Shown: in pieces, positions 1-8,500 of the stretch
Layout: every line of letters starts with the position of its first letter
How positions within the stretch are numbered: position 1 is the stretch's first letter
NCBI GenBank assembly: GCA_009783315.1
Contig: WRHI01000017.1
Span: 1 to 37,649 of the forward strand
DNA: 37,649 bases
From: Peptococcaceae bacterium
GTDB lineage: Bacteria; Bacillota; Desulfitobacteriia; Desulfitobacteriales; Syntrophobotulaceae
Reading direction: 5' to 3'
Position numbers and translations under genes: made by a program
Notes under the pieces: generated by a model
Databases searched by the model: none
Told to the model about the DNA's origin: nothing
Seen by the model: only the letters and a program-made list of their open reading frames with translations

Positions 1-1
1 A

Positions 2-232
2 GGGGGAAACAAGAATCAAGGAGGAGGTGGCAAAACTACCCCGGGTCAGACCGTACCGGAAGGAGCTCCAGCGGTAGCAAAAGAGGCTAAAGCTGCAAGC
101 GGGGCTAAAGCTACAAGCGGGGGCAAAGCTGGTAGTAGTGCAAGTGCTCAGGGTCCGGGGAATGTCAGGAATGCCGATGCTTTGTATCCCGGTAGTGGCG
201 TACCATGTTGCTGGGAAAAATGTTCAGTTTAA
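2..232 (+). CDS. 3' end of a low-complexity secreted or polymorphic-toxin-like protein (partial)
   Basis: Reading from base 2, the frame is open from the window edge to a TAA at 230-232. It encodes a Gly/Ala/Ser/Lys-rich stretch with repeats of the type AKAxSGxKA (about residues 28-50), as seen in linkers of exported proteins. The last 20 residues (ending CCWEKCSV) do not look like a domain. The +1 frame carries a more protein-like tail from about 190 to the TGA at 324-326, ending SLSPLDIIRSGRVRKS. That tail touches the start of the next gene, so a frameshift near 170-200 (biological or a sequencing error) may have cut the original C-terminus. The context (variable C-terminus followed by a small gene) fits the tip of a polymorphic toxin. 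No toxin fold was recognised, so this is only inference. Confidence 0.35.
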   Translation, partial: GGNKNQGGGGKTTPGQTVPEGAPAVAKEAKAASGAKATSGGKAGSSASAQGPGNVRNADALYPGSGVPCCWEKCSV

Positions 233-322
233 AGGAATGACGAAAGGAGGAGTTCCTGACTGGAAAATAAAGCAGAGTCTTTCTCCTCTGGACATTATTC
301 GTAGTGGGAGGGTTCGAAAATC

Positions 323-655
323 TTGAGGAGACAAATAAATAAATTTATGAATATTGTTGACTTCAGAAAACGAACGAAGTGGAACGGCGGTTGTGATAGG
401 GTTTTTGGGAATTGGCAATTGATTGATGTGCATGATACTCCAATAGTTTTTACGGATACTAATGAAATTGATTTCTATTGTTACAATGGCAAGGAGGTTT
501 ATCTATTGCGGTTACGTAATCGCAATCAAGAAACGTTTTCTGTTGTTCCTGGAGATAAATATGGGAGACCAATATATCTAATTGCTGAATTACCGATTGT
601 GGCTATCGATAATGAATTTTTAGAACATGTATTATCGAAATTCAACATTGATTGA
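323..655 (+). CDS. hypothetical protein, possible immunity or partner protein
   Basis: A 110-residue soluble protein I do not recognise. The TTG start at 323 overlaps the TGA (324-326) of the reading frame before it, the classic arrangement for coupled translation. An ATG at 347 is an alternative, with GAGGAG at about 325-330, which is rather far from it. There is no signal peptide or membrane segment. The predicted content is mixed beta strands with aromatic residues (WNGGCDRVFGNWQLIDV near residues 20-36) and an acidic tail. Small genes directly behind the variable tip of an exported protein are often immunity proteins, but nothing in the sequence proves this. A hairpin follows at 680-709. 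Confidence 0.5.
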   Translation: MRRQINKFMNIVDFRKRTKWNGGCDRVFGNWQLIDVHDTPIVFTDTNEIDFYCYNGKEVYLLRLRNRNQETFSVVPGDKYGRPIYLIAELPIVAIDNEFLEHVLSKFNID

Positions 656-679
656 AGGAAGATTCATCATCATGTGTAG

Positions 680-709
680 CGGCGGATTCCGACGTTGGAG
701 CCGCCGTTT
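680..709 (+). terminator. hairpin, weak candidate terminator
   Basis: CGGCGG at 680-685 pairs with CCGCCG at 701-706, with an inner TCC/GGA pairing, followed by only three T. It lies 25 bases behind the gene ending at 655. The short T tract makes it a weak candidate. Confidence 0.35.
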
Positions 710-1043
710 CCCTGCGCGTTCATAAAAAAGAGAGCGAGAGGACAGAGATGAAAAGATATATTTAAACAGATGCCCCAATTGCGGCAATAAACAGAAGAAA
801 CAACAGCCGAAGACGGCCGAAGACAGCAGAAGACGGCAGTTTACCGCTTACTTTCGCACAGGGCTTTTTTTTGCGTGGTATAAATGATATAATGAGACAG
901 GCTTCGACGTGTACTGCTGCTTGTCGAAATTCCACGAATTTTGATAATTTTGCGACATCAGCAGGGTCGATCAAGCCTGCGCGAAATATCGTGACGTCTT
1001 TGTGTGCTGGCCGGCGCGTGGGCATAAAGAAGGATGGAGAGAA
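710..1043. other. intergenic stretch, no supported gene
   Basis: There is no start-to-stop ORF with coding character here. At 762-887 one frame encodes a zinc-knuckle-like NRCPNCGNKQKK followed by a Lys/Arg/Gln-rich run, but it has no ATG, GTG or TTG after its upstream stop (723-725). It may be a decayed zinc-ribbon gene. Three near copies of GAAGACGGC occur at about 809-840. A TATAAT at 888-893 could be the -10 box of the acyltransferase gene, but the bases 17 upstream are only a T run, so a promoter there is weakly supported. Confidence 0.4.
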
Positions 1044-2456
1044 GTGCTTTTCAGTTCGGTTATTTTCCTATTTGCCTTTTTGCCAATATGTCTGATCACA
1101 TATTATCTGACGCCTCGTCCCATGAAAAACGGCGTTCTTTTGCTGTTTAGCCTGTTTTTTTACGCCTGGGGCGAGCCAAGATATGTGTTTCTCATGATCT
1201 TGTCCATTGTTGTCAACTATTTTGTGGGTTTGGCTTTGAGCCGGCGCCGCCACAAGACTATTCTGGGTCTTGCCATAGCTTTTAACTTGCTTGTGCTAAT
1301 CTTCTTTAAGTATTGCGGTTTCCTGATAAGCACGTTTTTTGGTATGACTCATTTGCCTTTTGTTCTGCCGGATTTCGTAGCCAACATCGCGCTGCCGATT
1401 GGAATTTCGTTCTATACTTTTCAGATTCTGTCTTATATTATCGACGTTTATCGGGGGAAGGCGGCGGTTCAGAACAATATCCTCAGCCTGGGGCTTTATA
1501 TTTCGCTGTTTCCTCCGTTGATCGCGGGGCCAATTGTTCGTTATAACGACATTGCCCGGCAAATCGTTTCCCGGACGGCGGATCCGGACAAAATCACAGC
1601 CGGAATCAGGCGTTTCATTGTTGGATTGTCCAAAAAGGTGCTCCTGGCCAATGTGTTTGCCCAGACAGCTGACAAGATTTTTGACAGCGCTTTCCCGTCG
1701 TTGTCAACCCCGATAGCATGGTTGGGTATTGTTTGTTATACGCTGCAAATCTATTTTGATTTTTCCGGGTATTCCGATATGGCTATTGGCTTGGCGAAGA
1801 TGTTCGGTTTCGATATCCCGGAAAACTTCAATTACCCTTATATCTCCCGGTCTGTGCAGGAATTCTGGCGCCGCTGGCATATTTCTCTTTCGTCGTGGTT
1901 CCGCGATTATGTCTACATTCCTCTGGGGGGAAGCCGCAAGGGGAAGGGGCGGGTTTTATTCAATTTGGCGGTGGTGTTTTTCCTGTGTGGGCTGTGGCAC
2001 GGCGCGAGCTGGAGTTTTGTGGCGTGGGGGTTGTACCACGGCGTGTTTTTGATAGCGGAGCGGCTTTTCTTGAAGGACGTGCTGGAGAAAATACCCCATT
2101 TTCTGCGCCACGTCTACTTGATCACCGTCATTATGGTGGGCTGGGTTTTCTTCAGAATTACGCAAATTGCTGACGCGGCGGCCTACCTGCACATTATGTT
2201 TACACCCCATGCCGGCGACGGCGCGTTGGTTTCGGCCACAATCGGGCTGACGCCGCATCTGGTCTTGGTTTTGTTGGTCGGAATCCTGGCTTCGGCGCCT
2301 GTGGCAGGCGTGGTCAGGGCGAGAACCCAGGGGCGGACGGCGTTGAGGAAAGGATTGGCGGCGGCTGAACTGGTGGTACTGGCGCTTTTGTTTATGATGT
2401 GTATCGCCGCGCTAGCCAGTGATTCGTATAACCCGTTTATTTATTTCAGATTCTGA
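1044..2456 (+). CDS. MBOAT-family membrane O-acyltransferase (AlgI/PatA-like)
   Basis: Polytopic membrane enzyme of about 470 residues, the usual length of AlgI-type MBOAT proteins. These move acetyl groups across the membrane for O-acetylation of extracellular polysaccharide. The N-terminus (LFSSVIFLFAFLPICLITYY) and the GEPRYVFLMILSIVVNY segment are typical, as is YFDFSGYSDMAIGLAKMFGF. The conserved catalytic histidine sits in the LWHGASWSFVAWGLYHG region (about residues 316-332). The GTG at 1044 is chosen because it follows GGAG with five bases between and gives the normal family N-terminus; further upstream the frame is not membrane-like. The next gene is the AlgJ/AlgX-like partner, so the pair probably acylates an exported glycan or cell-wall polymer. 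The substrate cannot be told from the sequence. Confidence 0.9.
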   Translation: MLFSSVIFLFAFLPICLITYYLTPRPMKNGVLLLFSLFFYAWGEPRYVFLMILSIVVNYFVGLALSRRRHKTILGLAIAFNLLVLIFFKYCGFLISTFFGMTHLPFVLPDFVANIALPIGISFYTFQILSYIIDVYRGKAAVQNNILSLGLYISLFPPLIAGPIVRYNDIARQIVSRTADPDKITAGIRRFIVGLSKKVLLANVFAQTADKIFDSAFPSLSTPIAWLGIVCYTLQIYFDFSGYSDMAIGLAKMFGFDIPENFNYPYISRSVQEFWRRWHISLSSWFRDYVYIPLGGSRKGKGRVLFNLAVVFFLCGLWHGASWSFVAWGLYHGVFLIAERLFLKDVLEKIPHFLRHVYLITVIMVGWVFFRITQIADAAAYLHIMFTPHAGDGALVSATIGLTPHLVLVLLVGILASAPVAGVVRARTQGRTALRKGLAAAELVVLALLFMMCIAALASDSYNPFIYFRF

Positions 2457-2542
2457 CGCTGTTCAGAATGGGTTCCGCCAGGTAATGGATTGGTTGGAGA
2501 CTTCACGATCAATACGGACAAGGTGAGAGGGAGAGAGTTGCT

Positions 2543-3778
2543 ATGAAGAGCCAGTTGGATATGAAGGCCCAGACAGATCTCGAATTGGGCGAACCGGCAT
2601 ACACTCCGGCAGACAGCCTGAATGTGCCGGGGAACAGACCGCGACACATAATCCTTTGGATAAAACCGCGTCTCCGGGGTCTGGGCAGCAGAGTCCTTAT
2701 TGTTCTGTTTATCCTGACGCTGCTGACGCCGATGGCGGCGATGGAGCTTAAGGTGCTGCCGGTGACCAATTATGAAAACAGAACGCTGGCTCAGAAACCG
2801 GCGGCGTTTGATCTGTTGGACTGTTGGACGTTTTTCTATGGCTATGAGGCTTATCTCGATGACAATTTCGCTTTTAAAAATTCTTTTGTTGCTTTGAACA
2901 GCGTCTATAAAGGATTTTTAAGAGCTTCAGCGTCCAATCAGGTGGTTTTCGGGAAGGACGACTGGCTTTTTTACACAAGTCCGGGTTATCCGGCTTCAGA
3001 TCCGATTATGAGTTACATGGGGCTGAACAGGTTCCGCGACGATCAGCTGGCGCAGCTGGCGGCTAAATTCACTGCTTTCGATCAGAAGCTTCGAGAAGAG
3101 GGGATTGTGTTTTTCCTGGTGATTCCGCCTAATAAGCATACGGTTTACGCTGAGATGTTGCCAAATGACATCAGGGAAAACGCCGGGGAGTCACGGATGG
3201 CCCAACTGATTCAATATCTGCGGGAGCATACAGATGTTCGGATTATCGACGTGGCGGAGCCGTTGATTAGAGAACACACCCAGCGTCAGCTGTACTACAA
3301 AACGGACACCCACTGGAACAGTTACGGCGCTTATATCGCTTATGCCGAGATTCTGAAGGCGCTGGGGGGAAATCCTTACAGACTGGAAGATTATGAAATT
3401 ACGTCCTATAAAGTTCATTCAAAGGATCTGGCTCGTATGGCGGGGGCGACATGGCTTGAAGAACAAGAACATGACTTCGTTCTGAAGGACAAGAGTGTCA
3501 AACCAGAATTGATTGAGGGGACGTTTGACTCAGAAAAACTGGCGGTGCATACCAACCACGATCCAGGGGCCCCTTCACTGATGATTTATCATGACTCCTA
3601 CAGCGCCGCGCTCATGCCATTCTTGACGCCCCATTTCAGCAGAACCATCAACAAGTGGTTGCTGTGTCCCAACGCCAGCGAGATTATTGAGCGCGCGCCG
3701 GATTATGTGGTCTTTGAGATCCTGGAGCGGAATCTGGAGTATTTATTTGATAAGGCGTGTTTGACAGTTGACAGTTGA
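2543..3778 (+). CDS. AlgJ/AlgX-like SGNH-hydrolase-type acetyltransferase partner of MBOAT
   Basis: A 411-residue protein with about 48 cytoplasmic residues and then one membrane anchor (about 49-68, VLIVLFILTLLTPMAAM), the rest outside. Family marks are GKDDWLFY (about 133-140), FFLVIPPNKHTVYAEMLP, the DTHW motif (KTDTHWNSYGAY, near residue 255) and the Ser block IYHDSYSAALMPF (near 350). In AlgJ/AlgX, DTHW and the Ser form the SGNH-like catalytic set that passes acetyl from the MBOAT protein to the glycan. It starts at ATG 2543 behind GGGAGAGAG, 86 bases after the MBOAT gene, most likely in one operon. The last five codons (LTVDS) and the stop are made of a TTGACAG heptamer array, so the present C-terminus is repeat-derived. 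Confidence 0.85.
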   Translation: MKSQLDMKAQTDLELGEPAYTPADSLNVPGNRPRHIILWIKPRLRGLGSRVLIVLFILTLLTPMAAMELKVLPVTNYENRTLAQKPAAFDLLDCWTFFYGYEAYLDDNFAFKNSFVALNSVYKGFLRASASNQVVFGKDDWLFYTSPGYPASDPIMSYMGLNRFRDDQLAQLAAKFTAFDQKLREEGIVFFLVIPPNKHTVYAEMLPNDIRENAGESRMAQLIQYLREHTDVRIIDVAEPLIREHTQRQLYYKTDTHWNSYGAYIAYAEILKALGGNPYRLEDYEITSYKVHSKDLARMAGATWLEEQEHDFVLKDKSVKPELIEGTFDSEKLAVHTNHDPGAPSLMIYHDSYSAALMPFLTPHFSRTINKWLLCPNASEIIERAPDYVVFEILERNLEYLFDKACLTVDS

Positions 3779-3800
3779 CTGTTGACAGTTGACAATGGAC
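3761..3800. repeat. TTGACAG/TTGACAA heptamer array over a stop codon
   Basis: Units with 7-bp period at 3761, 3768, 3775 (TTGACT variant), 3782 and 3789. The array encodes the last residues and stop of the AlgJ-like gene. Four of the five units start with a perfect TTGACA, the consensus -35 hexamer. The unit at 3782-3787 is 17 bases before TACGAT (3805-3810). Confidence 0.85.
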
Positions 3801-3810
3801 ACTATACGAT
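3782..3810 (+). promoter_or_regulatory. candidate sigma-A promoter built from the heptamer array
   Basis: TTGACA at 3782-3787, 17-base spacer, then TACGAT at 3805-3810 (four of six -10 positions), 14 bases before the first possible start of the Hsp70 gene. TATACG at 3803 is an overlapping alternative. The -35 is perfect but belongs to a repeat, so chance must be considered. Confidence 0.4.
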
Positions 3811-3824
3811 AAAAGAAATTCAAA

Positions 3825-5549
3825 ATGAAAGTACGAGCGCTTGTGAAAATTGTCGGCATTGATTTAGGAACAACAAACAGCTTGATAACGTTTTGCGATA
3901 ACGAAAACGGCATCAAGATTATACCGAACAGGTTGGGCAAAAACCTCACGCCTTCCTGCGTCAGCGTCTCCGAGACCGGTGAGCTCTTTGTCGGTGAGAT
4001 TGCCAGAGAACGGCTCGTCACCCATCCTGAGCTTTCGGTGGCGGGGTTCAAACGCTACATGGGGACAGGCAAAAAAATTGCTCTGGGATCCCGGGAGTTT
4101 CTGCCGGAAGAGTTGTCGTCCCTGGTGGTTCGTTCGCTATTGGAGGACGCCGAGATCTATTTTGGCGAAAAAGTGGATGAGGCCGTTATCAGTGTGCCCG
4201 CGTATTTTAACGACGCCCAGCGCAAAGCGACCAAACGAGCGGGGGAACTGAGCGGCTTAAATGTGGGGAGAATTGTTAACGAGCCCACGGCGGCAGCCAT
4301 CGCTTACGGAATCGAGGAGAAGGCCAACCATACCAAATTCCTGATTCTTGACTTGGGTGGAGGAACCTATGACGTATCGTTGCTGGAACGGTCGGATATG
4401 GTCATGGAAGTCCGCGGTGTCTCCGGAGACAACTTTTTTGGCGGCAACGATTTCACCGAAGAACTCATGAACATGGCCGCGGACAAGTTTGGTCTCGATA
4501 TCAAAGAGATGACGCATAAAGACCGGGCGATCCTGTTTAAAAGCTGCGACGAGGCGAAGAAACTTTGTGGCCCTCATCCGGTCATACCGGTAAGCGCGGT
4601 TCTCGAGGGCAAACTCAGGGAAACCGAAATCAAAAGCGACGATTACGAACGCCAGTGTAAGGAGCTGCTGATTCGGTTGCGCAAACCCATTGAGAAGCTG
4701 CTCCATGACACCAAAGTCAAAATTGATGAAATTGACAGCATCATCCTGGTGGGCGGGGGAACCCGGCTTTCTTTCATCAGAACCTATATCAGCCGTCTGA
4801 TTTTGAAATTTCCATGCTTCAGCATTAACCCCGACGAGGTTGTGGCCATCGGCGTGGGTTATCAAGGGGCCATGAAAGCCCGCAATAAGAACATCAAAGA
4901 GCTCATCTTGATCGACGTGTGTCCGTACACCCTAGGGACAAGCGTCAGTGTGGAACGGGGGAACGGAGAATACGAAAGCGGGCATTATCTGCCGATTATT
5001 GAGCGCAATACGGTGATTCCTGTGAGCCGTATGGCTACCGTGTCCACGCTTACGGACAATCAGAGAGAAGTGCGGGTCAAAATCCTTCAGGGTGAGAGCC
5101 GGCTCTCGCAAAACAACATCTTTTTGGGGGAATTGACCGCGGCGGTGCCACCCGCGCCGGCGGGACAGGAGTCGGTTGAGATCAGATACACCTATGACAT
5201 CAACGGCATTTTGGAAGTCATCGTTATGGTTCTGTCTACGAAGGTCACCAAGAAGATTATTATCGAGCAGAATCCTGGGCAGATGTCTCCCCAGGAAATC
5301 GAAGACAGGCTGACGGAATTAGCAGCGCTAAAGATCCATCCCCGGGATGAAGAAATGAACAAACTCTTGTTGGCCAGAGGGGAACGCCTGTATGAAGAGA
5401 ACCTCGGCGACGAAAGGCTATACGTTGCTCAATGTATCGAAACTTTTGAAAGGGCGCTGCATACCCAGGATCGGGATGCCATCAAACACGCCCAAGTGGT
5501 TTTCGCGCAGCAGATGGATGCCATTGACAGCAATATTTTTAGAGGATAG
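3825..5549 (+). CDS. hscC: HscC-like Hsp70 chaperone
   Basis: Short Hsp70 of 574 residues (DnaK is about 610-640, E. coli HscC about 556). The ATPase domain has phosphate-1 GIDLGTTNS, the connect-1 region VNEPTAAAIAYG, phosphate-2 LDLGGGTYDVSLLE and adenosine motif LVGGGTRLSFI. The beta substrate domain begins near DVCPYTLGTSVSVE (about residue 364), with a short helical lid. It lacks the DnaK EEVD-like tail. ATG 3825 gives MKVRALVKIVGIDLG; GTG 3843 would give MKIVGIDLG, closer to the family, and neither has a clear ribosome site. Only seven bases separate it from a J-domain/TPR gene, as in the HscC-DjlB/DjlC pairing of enterobacteria. It probably serves special clients rather than general folding. 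Confidence 0.85.
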   Translation: MKVRALVKIVGIDLGTTNSLITFCDNENGIKIIPNRLGKNLTPSCVSVSETGELFVGEIARERLVTHPELSVAGFKRYMGTGKKIALGSREFLPEELSSLVVRSLLEDAEIYFGEKVDEAVISVPAYFNDAQRKATKRAGELSGLNVGRIVNEPTAAAIAYGIEEKANHTKFLILDLGGGTYDVSLLERSDMVMEVRGVSGDNFFGGNDFTEELMNMAADKFGLDIKEMTHKDRAILFKSCDEAKKLCGPHPVIPVSAVLEGKLRETEIKSDDYERQCKELLIRLRKPIEKLLHDTKVKIDEIDSIILVGGGTRLSFIRTYISRLILKFPCFSINPDEVVAIGVGYQGAMKARNKNIKELILIDVCPYTLGTSVSVERGNGEYESGHYLPIIERNTVIPVSRMATVSTLTDNQREVRVKILQGESRLSQNNIFLGELTAAVPPAPAGQESVEIRYTYDINGILEVIVMVLSTKVTKKIIIEQNPGQMSPQEIEDRLTELAALKIHPRDEEMNKLLLARGERLYEENLGDERLYVAQCIETFERALHTQDRDAIKHAQVVFAQQMDAIDSNIFRG

Positions 5550-5556
5550 GGTTGAA

Positions 5557-8500
5557 ATGGATTGTTGGACAGTCTTGGCTATTGAGAAAACAACGGATAA
5601 AGATCAGGTCAAAAAAGCCTATTACGCCAAACTGCCTCATTTTCACCCTGAGGACGATCCTGAGGGGTTTCAGAAGCTGAAGGTCGCCTATGATGAGGCC
5701 ATGGCTTACGAAGAGGAGGATGCCAGAGAGGAAGATACATCCGATATCGGCCTTTGGATGACCAAGGTTAGGTCCCTTTATGCTGATTTCTTCAGAAGAA
5801 TTGATGTGGCCAACTGGGAGGAGCTCCTAGATGATCCGGTGGTGGTTTCTTTGGCGGCCAGTCTGGAAGCCCGCTACCAGGTGCTGGTTTTTTTGCTGGA
5901 ACACTACCGACTTCCCCAGGCGGTGTTTGCCCTGTTGGCGTCCACGTTTAGCTGGAAAGAGAACCACAAGGATCTCACAGAGACTTTCGCGGCAAACTTC
6001 ATCGATTATCTGCTGGATCAGGCAGAGAATGAAGGGTTGCGGTATGAGTTGTTTGTTGAGGAACCTGGCAAGGACTATGAGCGTTTCGTTGAGAACTATT
6101 TTACCCTCTTCTATAATTTGATCCCGCCTTTGGAATTGGATAAAGCCGCTGACCTTATCGCCGAGACAGACACTTTGGACATCTCTCATCCAGACTACAC
6201 GCTGCAGAAGATCAAAAACCTTTTGCTCAGTGAGGCCCATGACAAGCTGGATCAGTGTTTGGTGCTGAGAGACGCCCTGCTCGCCGAGTATCCGGACAAA
6301 AGAACCTACTACGCGGCCGCCCATATCGCCTATGGGCAAGAAAAATTTGACGATGCCATATCCTGGCTGGAGAAATGCCTTGCCCTTGGTGGCAGCGAAT
6401 ACGCCCATTCGGCGAGGATGTTGTTAGCCGATTGTCTGACCAGTATGGAATTGTATGAGGAAGCTCTCGCAAAATATGAAGAAATAAGAGCGGATTTGCC
6501 GGCTTCTGATGAGCTTTTTCACCGAATCCGTTATCTGCATATCCAGTTGGCCGATCAACTCAAAACCGCTATGCCCGATGATGAGGCAAAGCTCAAATAT
6601 GTCAGCCATTGTCTGGCGGCTGACAATTACGATTGTGAGGAAACTGCCGCCGCTATTGATCCCGCCAAGGTGAACAGGCTGGAGTATTGTAAGACTATGG
6701 GCGCGGTGTACGGGGGCCTAAAAAAAATGAGCCAAGCTGTGCCCTTCTTTGAGGAAGCGCTGATCGAGGTTCGAGGTTCGAGGTTCGAGGTTCGAGGAGA
6801 GAAGGCGGAACCCGGTGACGGCCAACGGGATGACCCAGGGCGAACCCCGAACCCCGAACCCCCAGACGCGGAACCCCCAACCCCGCGTACAACGCCCCAT
6901 AACCGTGAGCTCAGTGAACTGCTTTCCGATTACGGCTGGGCGTATGTGGAAAACGATGTCTTTGAGAAGGCTGTTGAACTGTTTGACGCGGCCATTGAGG
7001 CGGATCCTGCTTTTGTGCGCAGTTACAACAGAAAAGCTTATGCTTTGAACAAAATGGAACGCTATCGAGAGGCCCTGGTCTGTTGCGACGTTGTGTTGGA
7101 ACAGGCGCCCTATATGTCTGCTATGTTGAGTAAGGCCAGGGCGCTTCTGGGTCTGGGCGACCACACAGGCGCCCTGGCTGTCGCCGACGAAGCCATAGCG
7201 ATTGCTCTTTATCAGGAAGCTTTTCGCATCAAACTAGAGTGCCTTTATAAAATGGCGAGATACGACGAGGCGGTAAACCTGATTGAGTTTTTACGGGAAA
7301 AAGATTCCATGTCCGTGGAGATGTTGGAGTTTCAGGCGCTTATCCTGATGAAGCTTGAGGAGAATACAGAAGCGGAAAAAGTCATCGCCGAAATCCTGGA
7401 ACGGGATCAGGGCAACTTTATCGCCCTTGTTCAAAGAAGTGAAATCCATTGCAAAAAGGAGGAGTATGATCTGGCCGAAGCCGCTTTGGATCAGATCAGC
7501 CCGGAAAAAGCGAAGCCTCAGGCTATTGTTTTTGCCCACTGTGATTTGCTGGCCAAAATGAAGAAGTATGATCAGGCGATGGTGCGGCTCACGGATTTAT
7601 TGAGTTCAGAGCCTGATGCCTACAAAGAGGAGGATATTTGGCTCCGTCTGGCGTTGTTGTACGATCAACATCACGAGGTTTATCAAGAGACGTTTGGCCA
7701 TGGCGAAGATGATTTCGTTCTGTCGTCGATTAATTATTTAAAAGAGGTCCTGAGAATCAACCCAGAGCATCCTTTCGCGAACCGCACAATATCGGCAAAG
7801 TATTTTGAATTAGGCGATTATGAGAACTCTCTTGTTTATGTTAAGCGCCAGGTGGAATTGTCCAAAAAGATCAAAGACGTTTTCTTATACGGAGACTTTA
7901 TGAATTTGGCTTTGACCTACAACAGACTGGGCAAAGACGCTGTTGAGGAAAAGCAAGCGCTTGATGAGGCGCTGTCGCTGTTTCCCTATGACGAATCCCT
8001 CAACAACTATGCCGGCGCCTGGCATGTGGAACATGGCGAACACGCTAAAGCCTATCCTCACTTCCAAACCGCGCTGACTTATGGCAATAACGACAAAGAA
8101 TTCTGGAAAAACATCACCCAGAATCTGTGCGTGCTGGAAAGATACGAAGAGGGAATCAGTGTTGCCGCCAAGGCTGTAGCGGCTTGTCCCGGCGTGAAAT
8201 ATTTTCAGTACAGGGAAGCCTGGTTCTATCAGCTGGCAGGACGTTTTCAAGAAGCGATTCCGCTGTTTCAAAAATGGGGAGAAAATGCAAGCGACGACGA
8301 CTTTTTTCAGGAATCTCTGATTAAGGTTGGCGATTGCCACGCGTGCATGAATGATTACCCAATCGCTCTAGAGGTTTATAACAAAGCCTTGGCCGCTAAT
8401 CAGAAGAACGCGGTTTTGCATCTGAAGATTGGCTATATCTATGACTTGTTGCAGGAGGATCGCAAAGCGCGCAAATCATACCGGAAGGCGCTGCTCAGCA

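Noticed and set aside
762-887. Zinc-knuckle-like frame (CPNCGNKQKK)
   Set aside because: No usable start codon after the upstream stop and no further domain; described only as possible decayed gene.
4257-4865. 202-residue minus-strand ORF
   Set aside because: Shadow of the Hsp70 gene.
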